64,000 nucleotides of DNA from Theristus sp. LFF4_11 (lineage: Eukaryota; Nematoda; Chromadorea; Monhysterida; Xyalidae). The notes below the pieces were generated by a model. That model saw nothing but the letters and a program-made list of their open reading frames with translations, had not been told where the DNA came from and searched no databases. Made by a program: the position numbers and the translations under genes. The stretch lies in the NCBI GenBank assembly GCA_030248135.1, contig JASANC010004667.1, positions 1 to 64,000 on the forward strand, given 5' to 3'. How positions within the stretch are numbered: the stretch's first letter is position 1; every line of letters starts with the position of its first letter. This document shows, piece after piece, positions 55,501-64,000 of the stretch.

Positions 55501-57073
55501 GCCCCTAACCCTAGTCAAACCAGAGCCGCTGTGTTGGACTCGCAAGCCAAGTCTGCACGAATCTCCCTGCTAGGAATGACCGCATTTTGTCGGGTCTGCT
55601 TTGACAGTGTCTTTTTAAAGACCGTCACAGTTACTACTACACAACACTGACTCAAACACTCACTAGGCCAAACACACTAGCTGCCGCGCATGACAGCCGC
55701 TCGCGCTCGTATGATGGTACGGCAGTGCCAGTGTGTTTGTTTGTTTGCTTGTTTCGGTACCATTAAAAATCAATAAACCAGACACGACACACACAATGAC
55801 TGTTGTTCTTCATCGGCACAAACCTGCGTTGCTGTTTTGTAACGGTGGTGGTGTTTCTCAACTCCGGATTTCCAGAATCGACATAATGATTGACGAATGA
55901 ATTGCGCTGTGCGCTGTTCGCTTGTTCCGAATCGGAGACGTGGAAGTTTTCATTGTGCTGCTTTATGATTTGGCCGGTGTACTTCGAGCTGTGCGGAACG
56001 CTGACGAACTTGCGTGACGGTTGCACTTCTGCGGCCGTTTTCAGCATTCGCAAGTCGACAATTTCACTTGCTCTGCAATAAAAAACACTTTTTTCGAAAA
56101 AGAAATAAAAAACACCTTTTTTCGAAAGAGAGAAAGGAAATGTTTAGTCACCCATCACCATCAGTTAGCACTCTAATAAAGTTTCAGTTCTGTGAAAGTT
56201 TCATCGTCCGGACGTGTCACACCGCCCAGCTTCTGAATGAAATCATGAAACCGCACATAGTTCCTTCTTTTTGCACGCAATTTTTTCACCAATATCTGCT
56301 CTTCAACGTGATAACGATGTTTTTTCTCAAGATTTCATAAAAGCGGTTCAGTCTGTGGTGTACACTGACAGACTACAAAGATTTTATAAAAATGGCCGAC
56401 CGGATCACGTAAATCGCCGCAATCCATACACCGTTCTGTTTTGATTCATTTCTTTTGTTTTAGTTTTTAAAAAAAGAAAAATGTTCCAAAAAGCAGTGAA
56501 AAACATATTTCGGCTGTCCATTCCATCATTCATGCGCATTCCAGTTATCCAGCCAGATTCACCACATTTCTGTGAAACTTTTGTGAACCAAGGAGTGAAA
56601 CGGTGTGGTTACTGAACAAAAAGCGCATCAACACCAACCGGATCACGGCGTCAGCCGGTTGCGGCTTTCCATCGAGGAAAACATTGGAAAGGCGGATCGA
56701 CTGCGTCGCCGTGTCGATTGATGAAACGACGCCTGCGAAATATTTCCATCTACCAATCGCAAAAAACATTCAAACAAGATGCGAGTCAGTCAAGAAGCAC
56801 GAAGGTCAAACCTCAACGATAACGATTGTATTTTTTAATTTCGTGCAGCGATAATTTTTGGTTTGAATATCTGTGTGACGTGAGTGGCTTGATTGTTTGT
56901 TAATCATAATCAACCAATCAATCAATCAACTTTTACACACCTGAATATTTCATTCCATTCTTCGATTCACGATGAACATAATAAATTGACTTCCAAACAA
57001 ACAAAAAACCTTGGTAAACGCCCGCTTTGCCACCACGATCGATCGACACGAGCGCACCAACAAAACAATCCAT
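49565..57073 (-). CDS. EDC3: EDC3, enhancer of mRNA decapping 3
   Basis: Decapping activator and P-body scaffold that links DCP1/DCP2 and the helicase DDX6. Nine minus-strand exons join in frame: 57010-57073, 56639-56732, 55824-56072, 53925-54240 (or from 54231), 53112-53490, 52487-52619, 51721-51970, 50391-50609 and 49565-49693; 1833 bases, 610 residues. The N-terminal LSm domain (1-65) reads MDCFVGALVSIDRGG, GVYQGVVSSIDTATQSIRLS and ASEIVDLRML. A Ser/Thr/His-rich linker leads to the FDF motif DYAADFDFEANLALFDK (about 225-241). After a Pro/Asn-rich linker the YjeF_N-like domain starts at VPAINGALKRQLW (about 368), with CGHLANRSGDSLQLWATVIG corresponding to the GRHLANHDVQV region, and ends near TLCDCGAPFSAF. 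The donor of exon 52487-52619 is the least certain (phase-compatible alternative about 20 bases downstream). Introns 3 and 7 host hAT-like elements and intron 6 a nested MITE pair. Confidence 0.93.
50794..51546 (+). mobile_element. hAT-like non-autonomous element (753 bp) with 8-bp duplication
   Basis: TAGAGATGTAAGGGTC opens and CTTGACATCTCTA closes the element. ACCACACC flanks it on both sides (50786-50793 and 51547-51554). The 8-bp duplication and the TAGAGATG-type end are hAT features. Just inside each end are long alternating A and T runs. The interior has GGCATAATTTTTCGAAAGTT, shared with the element at 54344. No transposase. In EDC3 intron 7. Confidence 0.88.
52013..52363 (+). mobile_element. 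AAACCTGTCAC-end MITE, interrupted by another MITE
   Basis: GTGAAACCTGTCACGTCTTT and AACAGTGACAGGTTCAAAG are the inverted ends. The parts on either side of 52091-52234 (GAATGACGAATGTA ... GGTTTGGTTGAAATCAAGCA) align with the continuous copy at 14137-14330, so the inner element inserted later. In EDC3 intron 6. Confidence 0.7.
52091..52234 (-). mobile_element. Nested MITE with AATATATGCAAC ends
   Basis: TACAGACCATCTGGATAATA and TATTAGCGAGATAGACTGTA are the inverted ends, flanked by TA. The interior has three GACCAACCAATCAGC blocks, two continuing into GCT(G/A)AG. Inverted relative to 42438-42583. Confidence 0.8.
54344..55513 (+). mobile_element. hAT-like non-autonomous element (1170 bp) with 8-bp duplication
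   Basis: TAGGGTTAGGGG opens and CCCCTAACCCTA closes the element. GTCAAACC flanks it on both sides (54336-54343 and 55514-55521). Long A/T runs stand inside both ends. No transposase frame is seen. In EDC3 intron 3. A 111-bp segment is tandemly duplicated inside (54608-54830). A second, inverted and broken copy is at 59830-61588. Confidence 0.9.
54608..54830 (+). repeat. 111-bp tandem duplication with C runs
   Basis: Two near-identical copies start at 54608 and 54719 (GTTCTTAGTGGTTCCTCTTT) and each ends in GACCCGGTCG followed by 10 or more C. It lies inside the hAT-like element. Confidence 0.9.
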
Positions 57074-57375
57074 CGATGTTGCTATTTTTGGTTCTCTTTT
57101 CTCTGAAACGAAACTTTTTTCTTCTGACCGATCGACATGCGACCGCAATTAAAAAAATGCGTTCCGACTTCGCGGACGACGACGACACGACGACGACTTT
57201 GCTTTCATCTTTAATTTTCACCGTTTTCAAGTTGTTTTTGGCAAGCTGCTGTGTTCAGTTACTTGTGCATGCAGCAAACCATGCACAGCGCACTCGTTTC
57301 AGGCTTTTGTCTTTCAGTTCACATGCAAAAGCGACGACGTCGTCGTCGTCATCAAACAAAAAAATACATTTTGAG

Positions 57376-58543
57376 GGCCTTTAACAAAACCACGGAGGCA
57401 ACACGGAACACGGAGGCTGCACGCTTAACAAAACCACGGAGGCAACACGGAGGCTGCGTGCAGCTAAAGTGACCCATATTTTATATGCACACAACACGCT
57501 GCGCACCTTTAACAAAACCACGGAACACGGAGGCACGCGGATTTGGGGAGATTTGGTGACAGGACAAATCCGTCCCCCTCCAAAAAAATTATGTTTTTGT
57601 TAAATAAACAAATAAATTAATAAAAGCGCAATAAAGCAAAGCAAAGCTAAATGTCAAAACTAGACTTCAAGGATTACGGTAGCTCTCCAACGTGTCTCGA
57701 CACGATTTTTTAAAAACGTCCCTGATTGCCAGCAAAAGCTACTCTATTGGTGGACACCGTTCATATGATTGCAACAAACAGTCTTTTGTTTGAAGTTCTG
57801 GCACACGGGTTACGGTAGCGGTAGTTTTGGGTCTTGACACGATGATGCTGAAAACTACTTCGTTTCTTGCGAATAACAGTTGAAACCAATTAGAAACACG
57901 CAGCGTTTTCACAAAATGTCAAAACTTGAGTTCAAAGAATACGGTAACTCTGCTGTGTGGGTCTCGACGCGATTTTTTTAAACTGCCTTTTATTGCCAGG
58001 AAAATACTAAATTGATGAACACCGTTCACATGATTGCAAGAAACAACTGTTATTCACAGTAGTTTTCAGCAACTTCGTGTCAAGACCGAACTACAGCTAC
58101 CGTAACCCGTGTGCCCGAACTTCAAACAAAAGACTGTTTGTTGCAATCATATGAACGGTGTCCAGCAATAGAGTAGCTTTTGCTGGCAATCGGGACGTTT
58201 TTAAAAAATCGTGTCGAGACCCGTTGGAGAGCTACCGTAATCCTTGAAGTCTAGTTTTGACATTTAGCTTTGCTTTGCTTTATTGCGCTTTTTTTATTTA
58301 TTTATTTATTTAACAAAAACATAATTTTTTTGGAGGGGGACGGATTTGTCCTGTCCCCAAATCTCCCCAAATCCGCGTGCCTCCGTGTTCCGTTTCCGTG
58401 GTTTTGTTAAAGGTGCGCAGCGTGTTGTGTGCATATAAAATATGGGTCACTTTAGCTGCACGCAGCCTCCGTGTTACCTCCGTGGTTTTGTTAAGCGTGC
58501 AGCCTCCGTGTTCCGTGTTGCCTCCGTGGTTTTGTTAAAGGCC
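57376..58543 (+). mobile_element. Mutator-like foldback element (1168 bp), copy 1
   Basis: GGCCTTTAACAAAACCACGG opens and CCGTGGTTTTGTTAAAGGCC closes the element. CATTTTGAG is duplicated on both flanks (57367-57375 and 58544-58552). A 9-bp duplication with very long inverted ends points to the Mutator superfamily. The arms pair over about 500 bp each (57376 to about 57882, and about 58036 to 58543) around a spacer of about 150 bp, which itself contains a diverged copy of an arm segment (GAATACGGTAACTCTGC versus GGATTACGGTAGCTCTCC). No transposase. It stands about 300 bp upstream of the EDC3 start codon. Confidence 0.9.
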
Positions 58544-58552
58544 CATTTTGAG

Positions 58553-59829
58553 CTGTTGATTCAAAAAAATTATGAATTTTGCTTTTTCTAACATTTTGAG
58601 TTTTTTAGCGTGAAAGGGGTGCTGGAAAGTCACACTCATTCAGAAGAAACACGTTTCAATAGAATCCAAATCCACGAAAAAAAGAAGGGTGCGGAGTGTG
58701 AGCAGCCTCCCCTCGGCCGACCAATCAGCTGATTCCACATTTTATTGAGTTTTCGACCATAATATCAAAGAAAATTTTTGTTGATCCTTCAAAAAATTGT
58801 GCCAAAATTGAGGTTTCAGAGCATATTTCAAGATTCAAGATTTATTTTAACACGCGGCACGTCCAACAAAAACACAATGATAAATGAGTAACACAATGAG
58901 AAAATTATTGAAAATGAATGAAACAAACAACTATTATTACTGTGTATACGGAACGGCCGAGTAACTCGGCAGCTTTTTTTCAGGGTGGAAGGAGCGCGCG
59001 AGATGTGAATGAAAGAAAAAGACGTTCAGAAACCCCACTGTGCGTCTCGTCAATTTTGGCGTGTTTTTAAAACTCACTAGCCAATTGACCCGAGCGTACG
59101 TGGCTTAATCAATGCCGTTTTAAAAAGCTAATGCTTTTTTTACCCGTTTACCTAAGCCAAGCCTTTTTTGTAAACTGAAAATGTGTAATGTCCTACTTTA
59201 GCCTTCGTGTCTGCACTCTCACACAAAGCCGGGTTTACGGTGAGCTGCTTCTGACAAAGCGCTTGACTTCCAATGCTCATCTACTTTTTTCCTAGATGCT
59301 CAACGGTTTTCTTACATCTTTGTTAAGCTATTTTTCTTTGATTTGTTCTTGTACATTATAAAAGTGTCGTGTTTTATGAGTTTAGCATGTGCCGTTCGTG
59401 CCATTTTGTTTCTTTTTATTTCTATCGTCTTTCGTCGTCGTTTTAATAAAAGTGAAGTCGTTTTAATTGAGTAAAAGTAAAGTAAAAGTAAAGTAAAACC
59501 CCAACGTCGTCCACCGGTCATCACACACAGCAGCTCGGATCGGTTGGCAGTCCAGTGAGCCATTCACACACACCAAGGCAGAACACTTCAGCCTTTTTGA
59601 TAAGGTGAAAATGATCAATTTAGTTTTTGCATTTTTTCTTTCCTGTGTTATGGAGGAGGAGCACCGGAACTGCAGATGCAGCTGTTTTAATAATGATGCA
59701 TTACGTTTCCCTCTCAATCAAGCCCTTTGTGCGTGCCGTGCATCGGTCTGGGTCTGGCACGTACACACATGCGGCAGCTATTAATAGCCAGCGACAACAA
59801 CGATGATGATGCAAATTCAGCATTCAGCT
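58553..59829. other. Gene-free stretch with diverged repeat fragments
   Basis: CCTTCAAAAAATTGTGCC near 58790 relates to the interior of the hAT-like elements. GGCCGAGTAACTCGGCAGCT to GACGTTCAGAAACC (about 58955-59028) is an inverted relic of the 1680/29451 MITE. A short AGTAAAAGTAAAGT tandem lies near 59468-59495. No exon is supported. Confidence 0.5.
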
Positions 59830-61588
59830 TAGGGTTAGGGGCTTTGAAAAAAAAATTTTTTTTTTATTTTTTTTTTCGTTTTTTTTTTTAAAAATGTGGA
59901 TTTTTTTTTCAAACTTAAAAAAAAAATTTGAAAAATTTTTCTTCTACTTTGCTCTGAAAATTCGATTTATGGCATAATTTTTTGAAAGTTCAAACCAAAT
60001 TTTCTTCCCAACTTCTTTGTGTGCTCGCTCAGGTACATGTCATTATTTGGTCATTTTGACCGACGTACTCCATGTTTTTTCGATTTGGATGACTTCTAGA
60101 GTCAATTTTTAGCGTTGAAATGACTTAACTGAATTGAGATATCGTTTCAGAAATCGTGTTGTTGCAACTTAGAACATGTTTTTCAGTCGGTAGGCCATGA
60201 GATGAACATGATATCTTGTTGATTGGCGTATGTTATAGGTCTACAATGGAGTTGTGCGATATATTGTTAAACAATTGGAGCGGAGGTGTTGGTCAATACC
60301 AGGCCTTTAACAAAACCACGGAGGCAACACGGAACACGGAGGCTGCACGCTTAACAAAACCACGGAGGTAACACGGAGGCTGCGTGCAGCTAAAGTGACC
60401 CATATTTTATATGCACACAACACGCTGCGCACCTTTAACAAAACCACGGAAACGGAACACGGAGGCACGCGGATTTGGGGAGATTTGGGGACAGGACAAA
60501 TCCGTCCCCCTCCAAAAAAATTATGTTTTTGTTAAATAAATAAATAAATAAAAAAAGCGCAATAAAGCAAAGCAAAGCTAAATGTCAAAACTAGACTTCA
60601 AGGATTACGGTAGCTCTCCAACGGGTCTCGACACGATTTTTTAAAAACGTCCCTGATTGCCAGCAAAAGCTACTCTATTGCTGGACACCGTTCATATGAT
60701 TGCAACAAACAGTCTTTTGTTTGAAGTTCGGGCACACGGGTTACGGTAGCTGTAGTTCGGTCTTGACACGAAGTTGCTGAAAACTACTGTGAATAACAGT
60801 TGTTTCTTGCAATCATGTGAACGGTGTTCATCAATTTAGTATTTTCCTGGCAATAAAAGGCAGTTTAAAAAAAATCGCGTCGAGACCCACACAGCAGAGT
60901 TACCGTATTCTTTGAACTCAAGTTTTGACATTTTGTGAAAACGCTGCGTGTTTCTAATTGGTTTCAACTGTTATTCGCAAGAAACGAAGTAGTTTTCAGC
61001 ATCATCGTGTCAAGACCCAAAACTACCGCTACCGTAACCCGTGTGCCAGAACTTCAAACAAAAGACTGTTTGTTGCAATCATATGAACGGTGTCCACCAA
61101 TAGAGTAGCTTTTGCTGGCAATCAGGGACGTTTTTAAAAAATCGTGTCGAGACACGTTGGAGAGCTACCGTAATCCTTGAAGTCTAGTTTTGACATTTAG
61201 CTTTGCTTTGCTTTATTGCGCTTTTATTAATTTATTTGTTTATTTAACAAAAACATAATTTTTTTGGAGGGGGACGGATTTGTCCTGTCCCCAAATCTTC
61301 CCAAATCCGCGTGCCTCCGTGTTCCGTGGTTTTGTTAAAGGTGCGCAGCGTGTTGTGTGCATATAAAATATGGGTCACTTTAGCTGCACGCAGCCTCCGT
61401 GTTGCCTCCGTGGTTTTGTTAAGCGTGCAGCCTCCGTGTTCCGTGTTGCCTCCGTGGTTTTGTTAAAGGCCTCAATACCACATCACACGACCGTTTTTCA
61501 GATATCCGATAACATGGCCACATGCTAAAACTTGCGTGCTGAGCTAAACTAACGTGTTAAACTTGCGTCTGTCAGTTGCCCGCAACGT
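59830..61588 (-). mobile_element. hAT-like element, inverted truncated copy split by an insertion
   Basis: It starts TAGGGTTAGGGG at 59830 and follows the inverse of 54344-55513 through GGCATAATTTTTTGAAAG and GTTGATTGGCGTATG to 60301. It resumes at 61472 (CACGACCGTTTTTCAGATA) and stops matching at about 61588 (GTTGCCCGCAAC). The 54344-proximal third is missing. The Mutator-like copy 60302-61471 sits inside. Confidence 0.88.
60302..61471 (-). mobile_element. Mutator-like foldback element (1170 bp), copy 2, nested
   Basis: Same ends as 57376-58543. TCAATACCA is duplicated on both flanks (60293-60301 and 61472-61480), and removing one copy plus the element restores the host hAT-like sequence. 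It is the inverse orientation of copy 1 and nearly identical to it, so the family was active recently. Confidence 0.92.
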
Positions 61589-61981
61589 TATCAAATGGAG
61601 GTTTTAAAGCAGTAGTATAGTTTAACTACCAGATTGTCTTATTTTTTGAAAACCAGAATTTGAAAGTCGCCGAACTCGATGGTGCCTTTTTTTTGGTGGT
61701 ACCCCACCTCGGTGGTGGTCGAACTCGGTGGTGCTTTTTTTTTGGTGGCAACCCACCTCGGTGGCTCGGTGGTAGCGTTTTTAAAAAAGGTTGTCGAGAG
61801 AAAGTCAAAAATAGGGGTCAGTCAGCAGTTATTTATTTGGTTTCACAACACCATAAACAGCAAATTATTCATATAATTAGAATTGGCTGAGAAAATGGTT
61901 CAACAATCAATGCTGCTGAATTTTTGCTTTGTCAGTAAGGTGTCACAGTGAAGTGCAAAATCATCCATTTGTCGTCAAGAA
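61589..61981. other. Short intergenic stretch with GGTGG-rich tandem
   Basis: GGTGGTACCCCACCTCGGTG and GGTGGCAACCCACCTCGGTG form an imperfect tandem/hairpin at about 61690-61780. No exon was seen between the truncated transposon and the stop codon at 61982. Confidence 0.45.
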
Positions 61982-62680
61982 TCAAATCATTCCAAGATCA
62001 TGTGCGATTTTAAGATTTTCACGAATTTTCTCAACTATAAAATCAGCTTGTCTCAAATGGTACGCGTTTTGAGCGCCAAGAAACTTTGACATCAAAAGGT
62101 GGTCATATTCCGAACGATCGACGTTAATCAGATGATAATAAAATTTGTCCCAAAACTGTTCGCGCGTGACATTCATCACAGCAGTCGACAGTGGCACGTA
62201 ACGTGCGGTAGAATCTTTTAAACATTTGTGTTCATGCACATTGTCGTTGAATAAACACCTGAAAAATGTATATAGATACATAAACGTATAAACTTAACAA
62301 TGTACAAACAAACATACATATGTACACGTATATTAACGTATTTTCCCATATATGCTTACATACATGTACATATGCACATTACTATATATTGTCTGAATTT
62401 ATTTGTTTATTTACTGAGAAGCGAGCTTGAATGAGATGAGAATATTAAAGTGAGACGTATCGATTGACATAAACAAGCAAATGAACGTGTAAACACACCC
62501 TAAACAAAGTTGCAATTGATCGCCCGTCTCTTTGTCAACGATTTTCTTAAAAATTATATGCTCGTTTTCGCCAGACACCAGAATATCAGTAAGCGAATCT
62601 ACTGTAGCAGAAATTGCGTCTTTCCAAATTAATCTTTGATTGCTTGTTAGCTGAGGATGAGTGCTATCAGGTTCGGTCAT
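61982..62680 (-). CDS. Small BSD-like domain protein
   Basis: Two exons, 62499-62680 and 61982-62258, join in frame to give 152 residues. Exon 1 starts MTEPDSTHPQLTSNQRLIWK, a polar acidic N terminus. Exon 2 has ARYVPLSTAVMNVTREQFWD followed by KFYYHLINVD. The pattern REQFW(x)2(F/Y)(Y)xxL is the signature part of BSD domains (conserved Phe-Trp pair then an aromatic-rich helix), as in BSDC1 and SYAP1. The assignment rests on this motif only. An in-frame stop upstream of the ATG (TAA near 62692) supports a start here, but CCACAG just before the ATG could also be an acceptor from a further exon. Codons are AT-rich and the intron is 240 bp. Confidence 0.55.
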
Positions 62681-62763
62681 ACTGTGGTTTTATTAAATGT
62701 CGGGGGCTCGGTCAAAACCTGAAAATAAATGCAGTCCATGTGGTAAGTTTAATAAAGTCACTC

Positions 62764-62893
62764 TCGTGGCCGGGTGGTAGCACATCAGAATATCGGTGCT
62801 TAATGACAGAGAAAACTCTATGGCCACCTTACTCGATGGCGTTCTGCACGCTTTTCTAAATTAGCCCTGGCTAAAACAGTGCCTAAAACTTCC
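62764..62893 (+). mobile_element. tRNA-derived SINE, shortened copy
   Basis: CTCGTGGCCGGGTGGTAGCA, ATGACAGAGAAAACTCTATG, CTCGATGGCGTTCTGCACGC and AGCCCTGGCTAAAACAGTGC match the family. The segment around the B-box is deleted. Confidence 0.75.
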
Positions 62894-62911
62894 AAACCAA
62901 AGCAAAGCGGT

Positions 62912-64000
62912 TTAGCATACTCTTACTGAATTTCTGCGCATAGAGTCAATAATTTCTATTTCTTCAGACGACATCTGATGTTTTTTCAACAAAACGCGCA
63001 GGCAGTATAGTAGAATTATACTCGCTAGTGTAGCAAGTGTTCCACCAACACCGGAACTCAAACCCACCACATCTGTGTGTATGGAAAGATGAATGCAAAT
63101 TCATGAAAAATATTGTGCAAAACTAAAACAAGATTACATGGGTCATACTGCGAGTCAGATCTCTGAATTGTTGAAAGTTCACCATGAATCTGAAAAGATG
63201 GTCAATTAAGAATGTATGTATGTCCGATACATAACAATACACAACTATGCACATACACCCATCGTGTGTGTAACATAGACTTATGAAACCTATTATGTTT
63301 CTAAAATAGTATATTACAAATTCGCTACCAAATGCTTGTAATTGTGTGCACATGTCGATTTCGATTGCTGTTTATTGTATTCGGTTTTACACCACCATTC
63401 TTTTCTTGTTTTATCATTTTCATTGACCATTCGCTTATCTGAACATAAAAATGTTATTGAACTCGAATAATTATCCACCTGATGAAGGTTGACCAATGAA
63501 TTGTTAAACTGACCTGAATCTTTTATAATTTCTGCATCTCTCAAAAAAGCTCGACTCTAAAACACAATAACATATTGTGAAATTTGTTAATTTACAATTG
63601 ACACACACAAACCACACATATATTTACCATTGTATTCGTTTCATTTGTTTGATGGTTTGCAACCTGAAACATGCTTAGGTTGAGGAGCGCTCTACATGAT
63701 CAGATTTGTAAGTGAACTCACTGGAGAACAGAAGGCCATTGTTACGTTTTGGACTTTATTGTGTTCAGCCAGCAAGGTGTGAAAGTCTGACCATATATCT
63801 TCATTTACACAGTTTTCAATGTGTAGCTCGGATAACAATCTAAATTTTGGCCAATTTAAAAATCATAATCACATGTTATTGATATATGCAACTTAACAAC
63901 TTACATAGCAGGAATAAAATTTGGCAGGTCGATGCAATTTAAAATTCGTTTTGGCAATTGCAAAATACACTCGTCTGGAACTTCAGAACGAACTTCGTAG
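62912..64000 (-). CDS. Single-pass membrane protein, 5' part outside the window
   Basis: Seven minus-strand exons keep one frame: 63905-64000 (runs off the window), 63722-63839, 63628-63663, 63514-63556, 63329-63438, 63138-63189 and 62912-63072, about 205 residues. Introns are mostly 50-120 bp with gtaag/gtaaa donors. The visible part begins YEVRSEVPDECILQLPKRIL and has scattered Cys (ECIL, LNCID, ENCVNED, FCSP, WWCKTE, STCAHN, DPY) that suit an extracellular domain. One membrane span (GVGGTLATLASIILLYCLRV) and a short acidic tail (HQMSSEEIEIIDSMRRNS) follow. The stop at 62912 is used if the last exon reads through a possible donor (TCA|gtaaga). If that donor is used, the gene would continue to the left, but the next exon found is out of phase. 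Family not recognised. Two tiny exons (36 and 43 bp) are included because phase requires them. Confidence 0.65.

Overview
The window is nuclear DNA from an animal. Genes have many introns with gt...ag borders, most acceptors read tttcag or tgcag, exons are GC-rich and introns are T-rich on the sense strand. The gene set (BLM-type RecQ helicase, LSM14/RAP55, EDC3, small four-helix membrane proteins) is metazoan. Intron style and the small CCCC-containing four-TM protein suggest a nematode or relative, but I cannot fix the species. There are no bacterial operons, rRNAs or CRISPR arrays. Exon chains below were built by hand from splice borders, codon phase and family motifs; the complete chains close in frame.

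Layout. (1) 1-2308: repeats, including a transposon with C/G-run termini and a MITE. (2) 2309-4433 (+): a four-TM protein with a His/Ser/Thr-rich tail. (3) 4956-7520 (-): an unrecognised 313-residue protein in five exons, with a tRNA-derived SINE in intron 1. (4) 9237-11166 (-): a mucin-like single-pass membrane protein. (5) 13907-20350 (-): LSM14/RAP55 (trailer hitch/CAR-1) in about 13 exons. (6) 20984-40647 (+): a Bloom-type RecQ helicase in 27 exons. It is head-to-head with LSM14 across a 633-bp promoter that carries an E2F-like site. BLM introns hold a 3.1-kb foldback element, two large minisatellites (36-bp and 34-bp units), MITEs and SINEs. (7) 42673-43026 (+), a doubtful small ORF, and 43445-44718 (-), a four-TM protein. 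(8) 49565-57073 (-): EDC3 in nine exons, with hAT-like elements in two introns. (9) 57376-61588: a transposon cluster with a Mutator-like foldback element present twice, once nested inside a hAT-like copy. (10) 61982-64000 (-): a small BSD-like protein and the 3' part of a single-pass membrane protein, both with short introns and AT-rich codons.

Functional themes. LSM14 and EDC3 both carry an N-terminal LSm fold and an FDF motif and both act in mRNA decapping and P-body assembly; they lie about 29 kb apart on the same strand. BLM is a genome-stability helicase and appears complete (helicase core, RQC zinc and winged-helix region, HRDC, RG-rich tail). The most striking non-coding content is a set of non-autonomous DNA transposons whose target-site duplications (TA, 8 bp, 9 bp) can be read directly, several of them nested or built as long hairpins.
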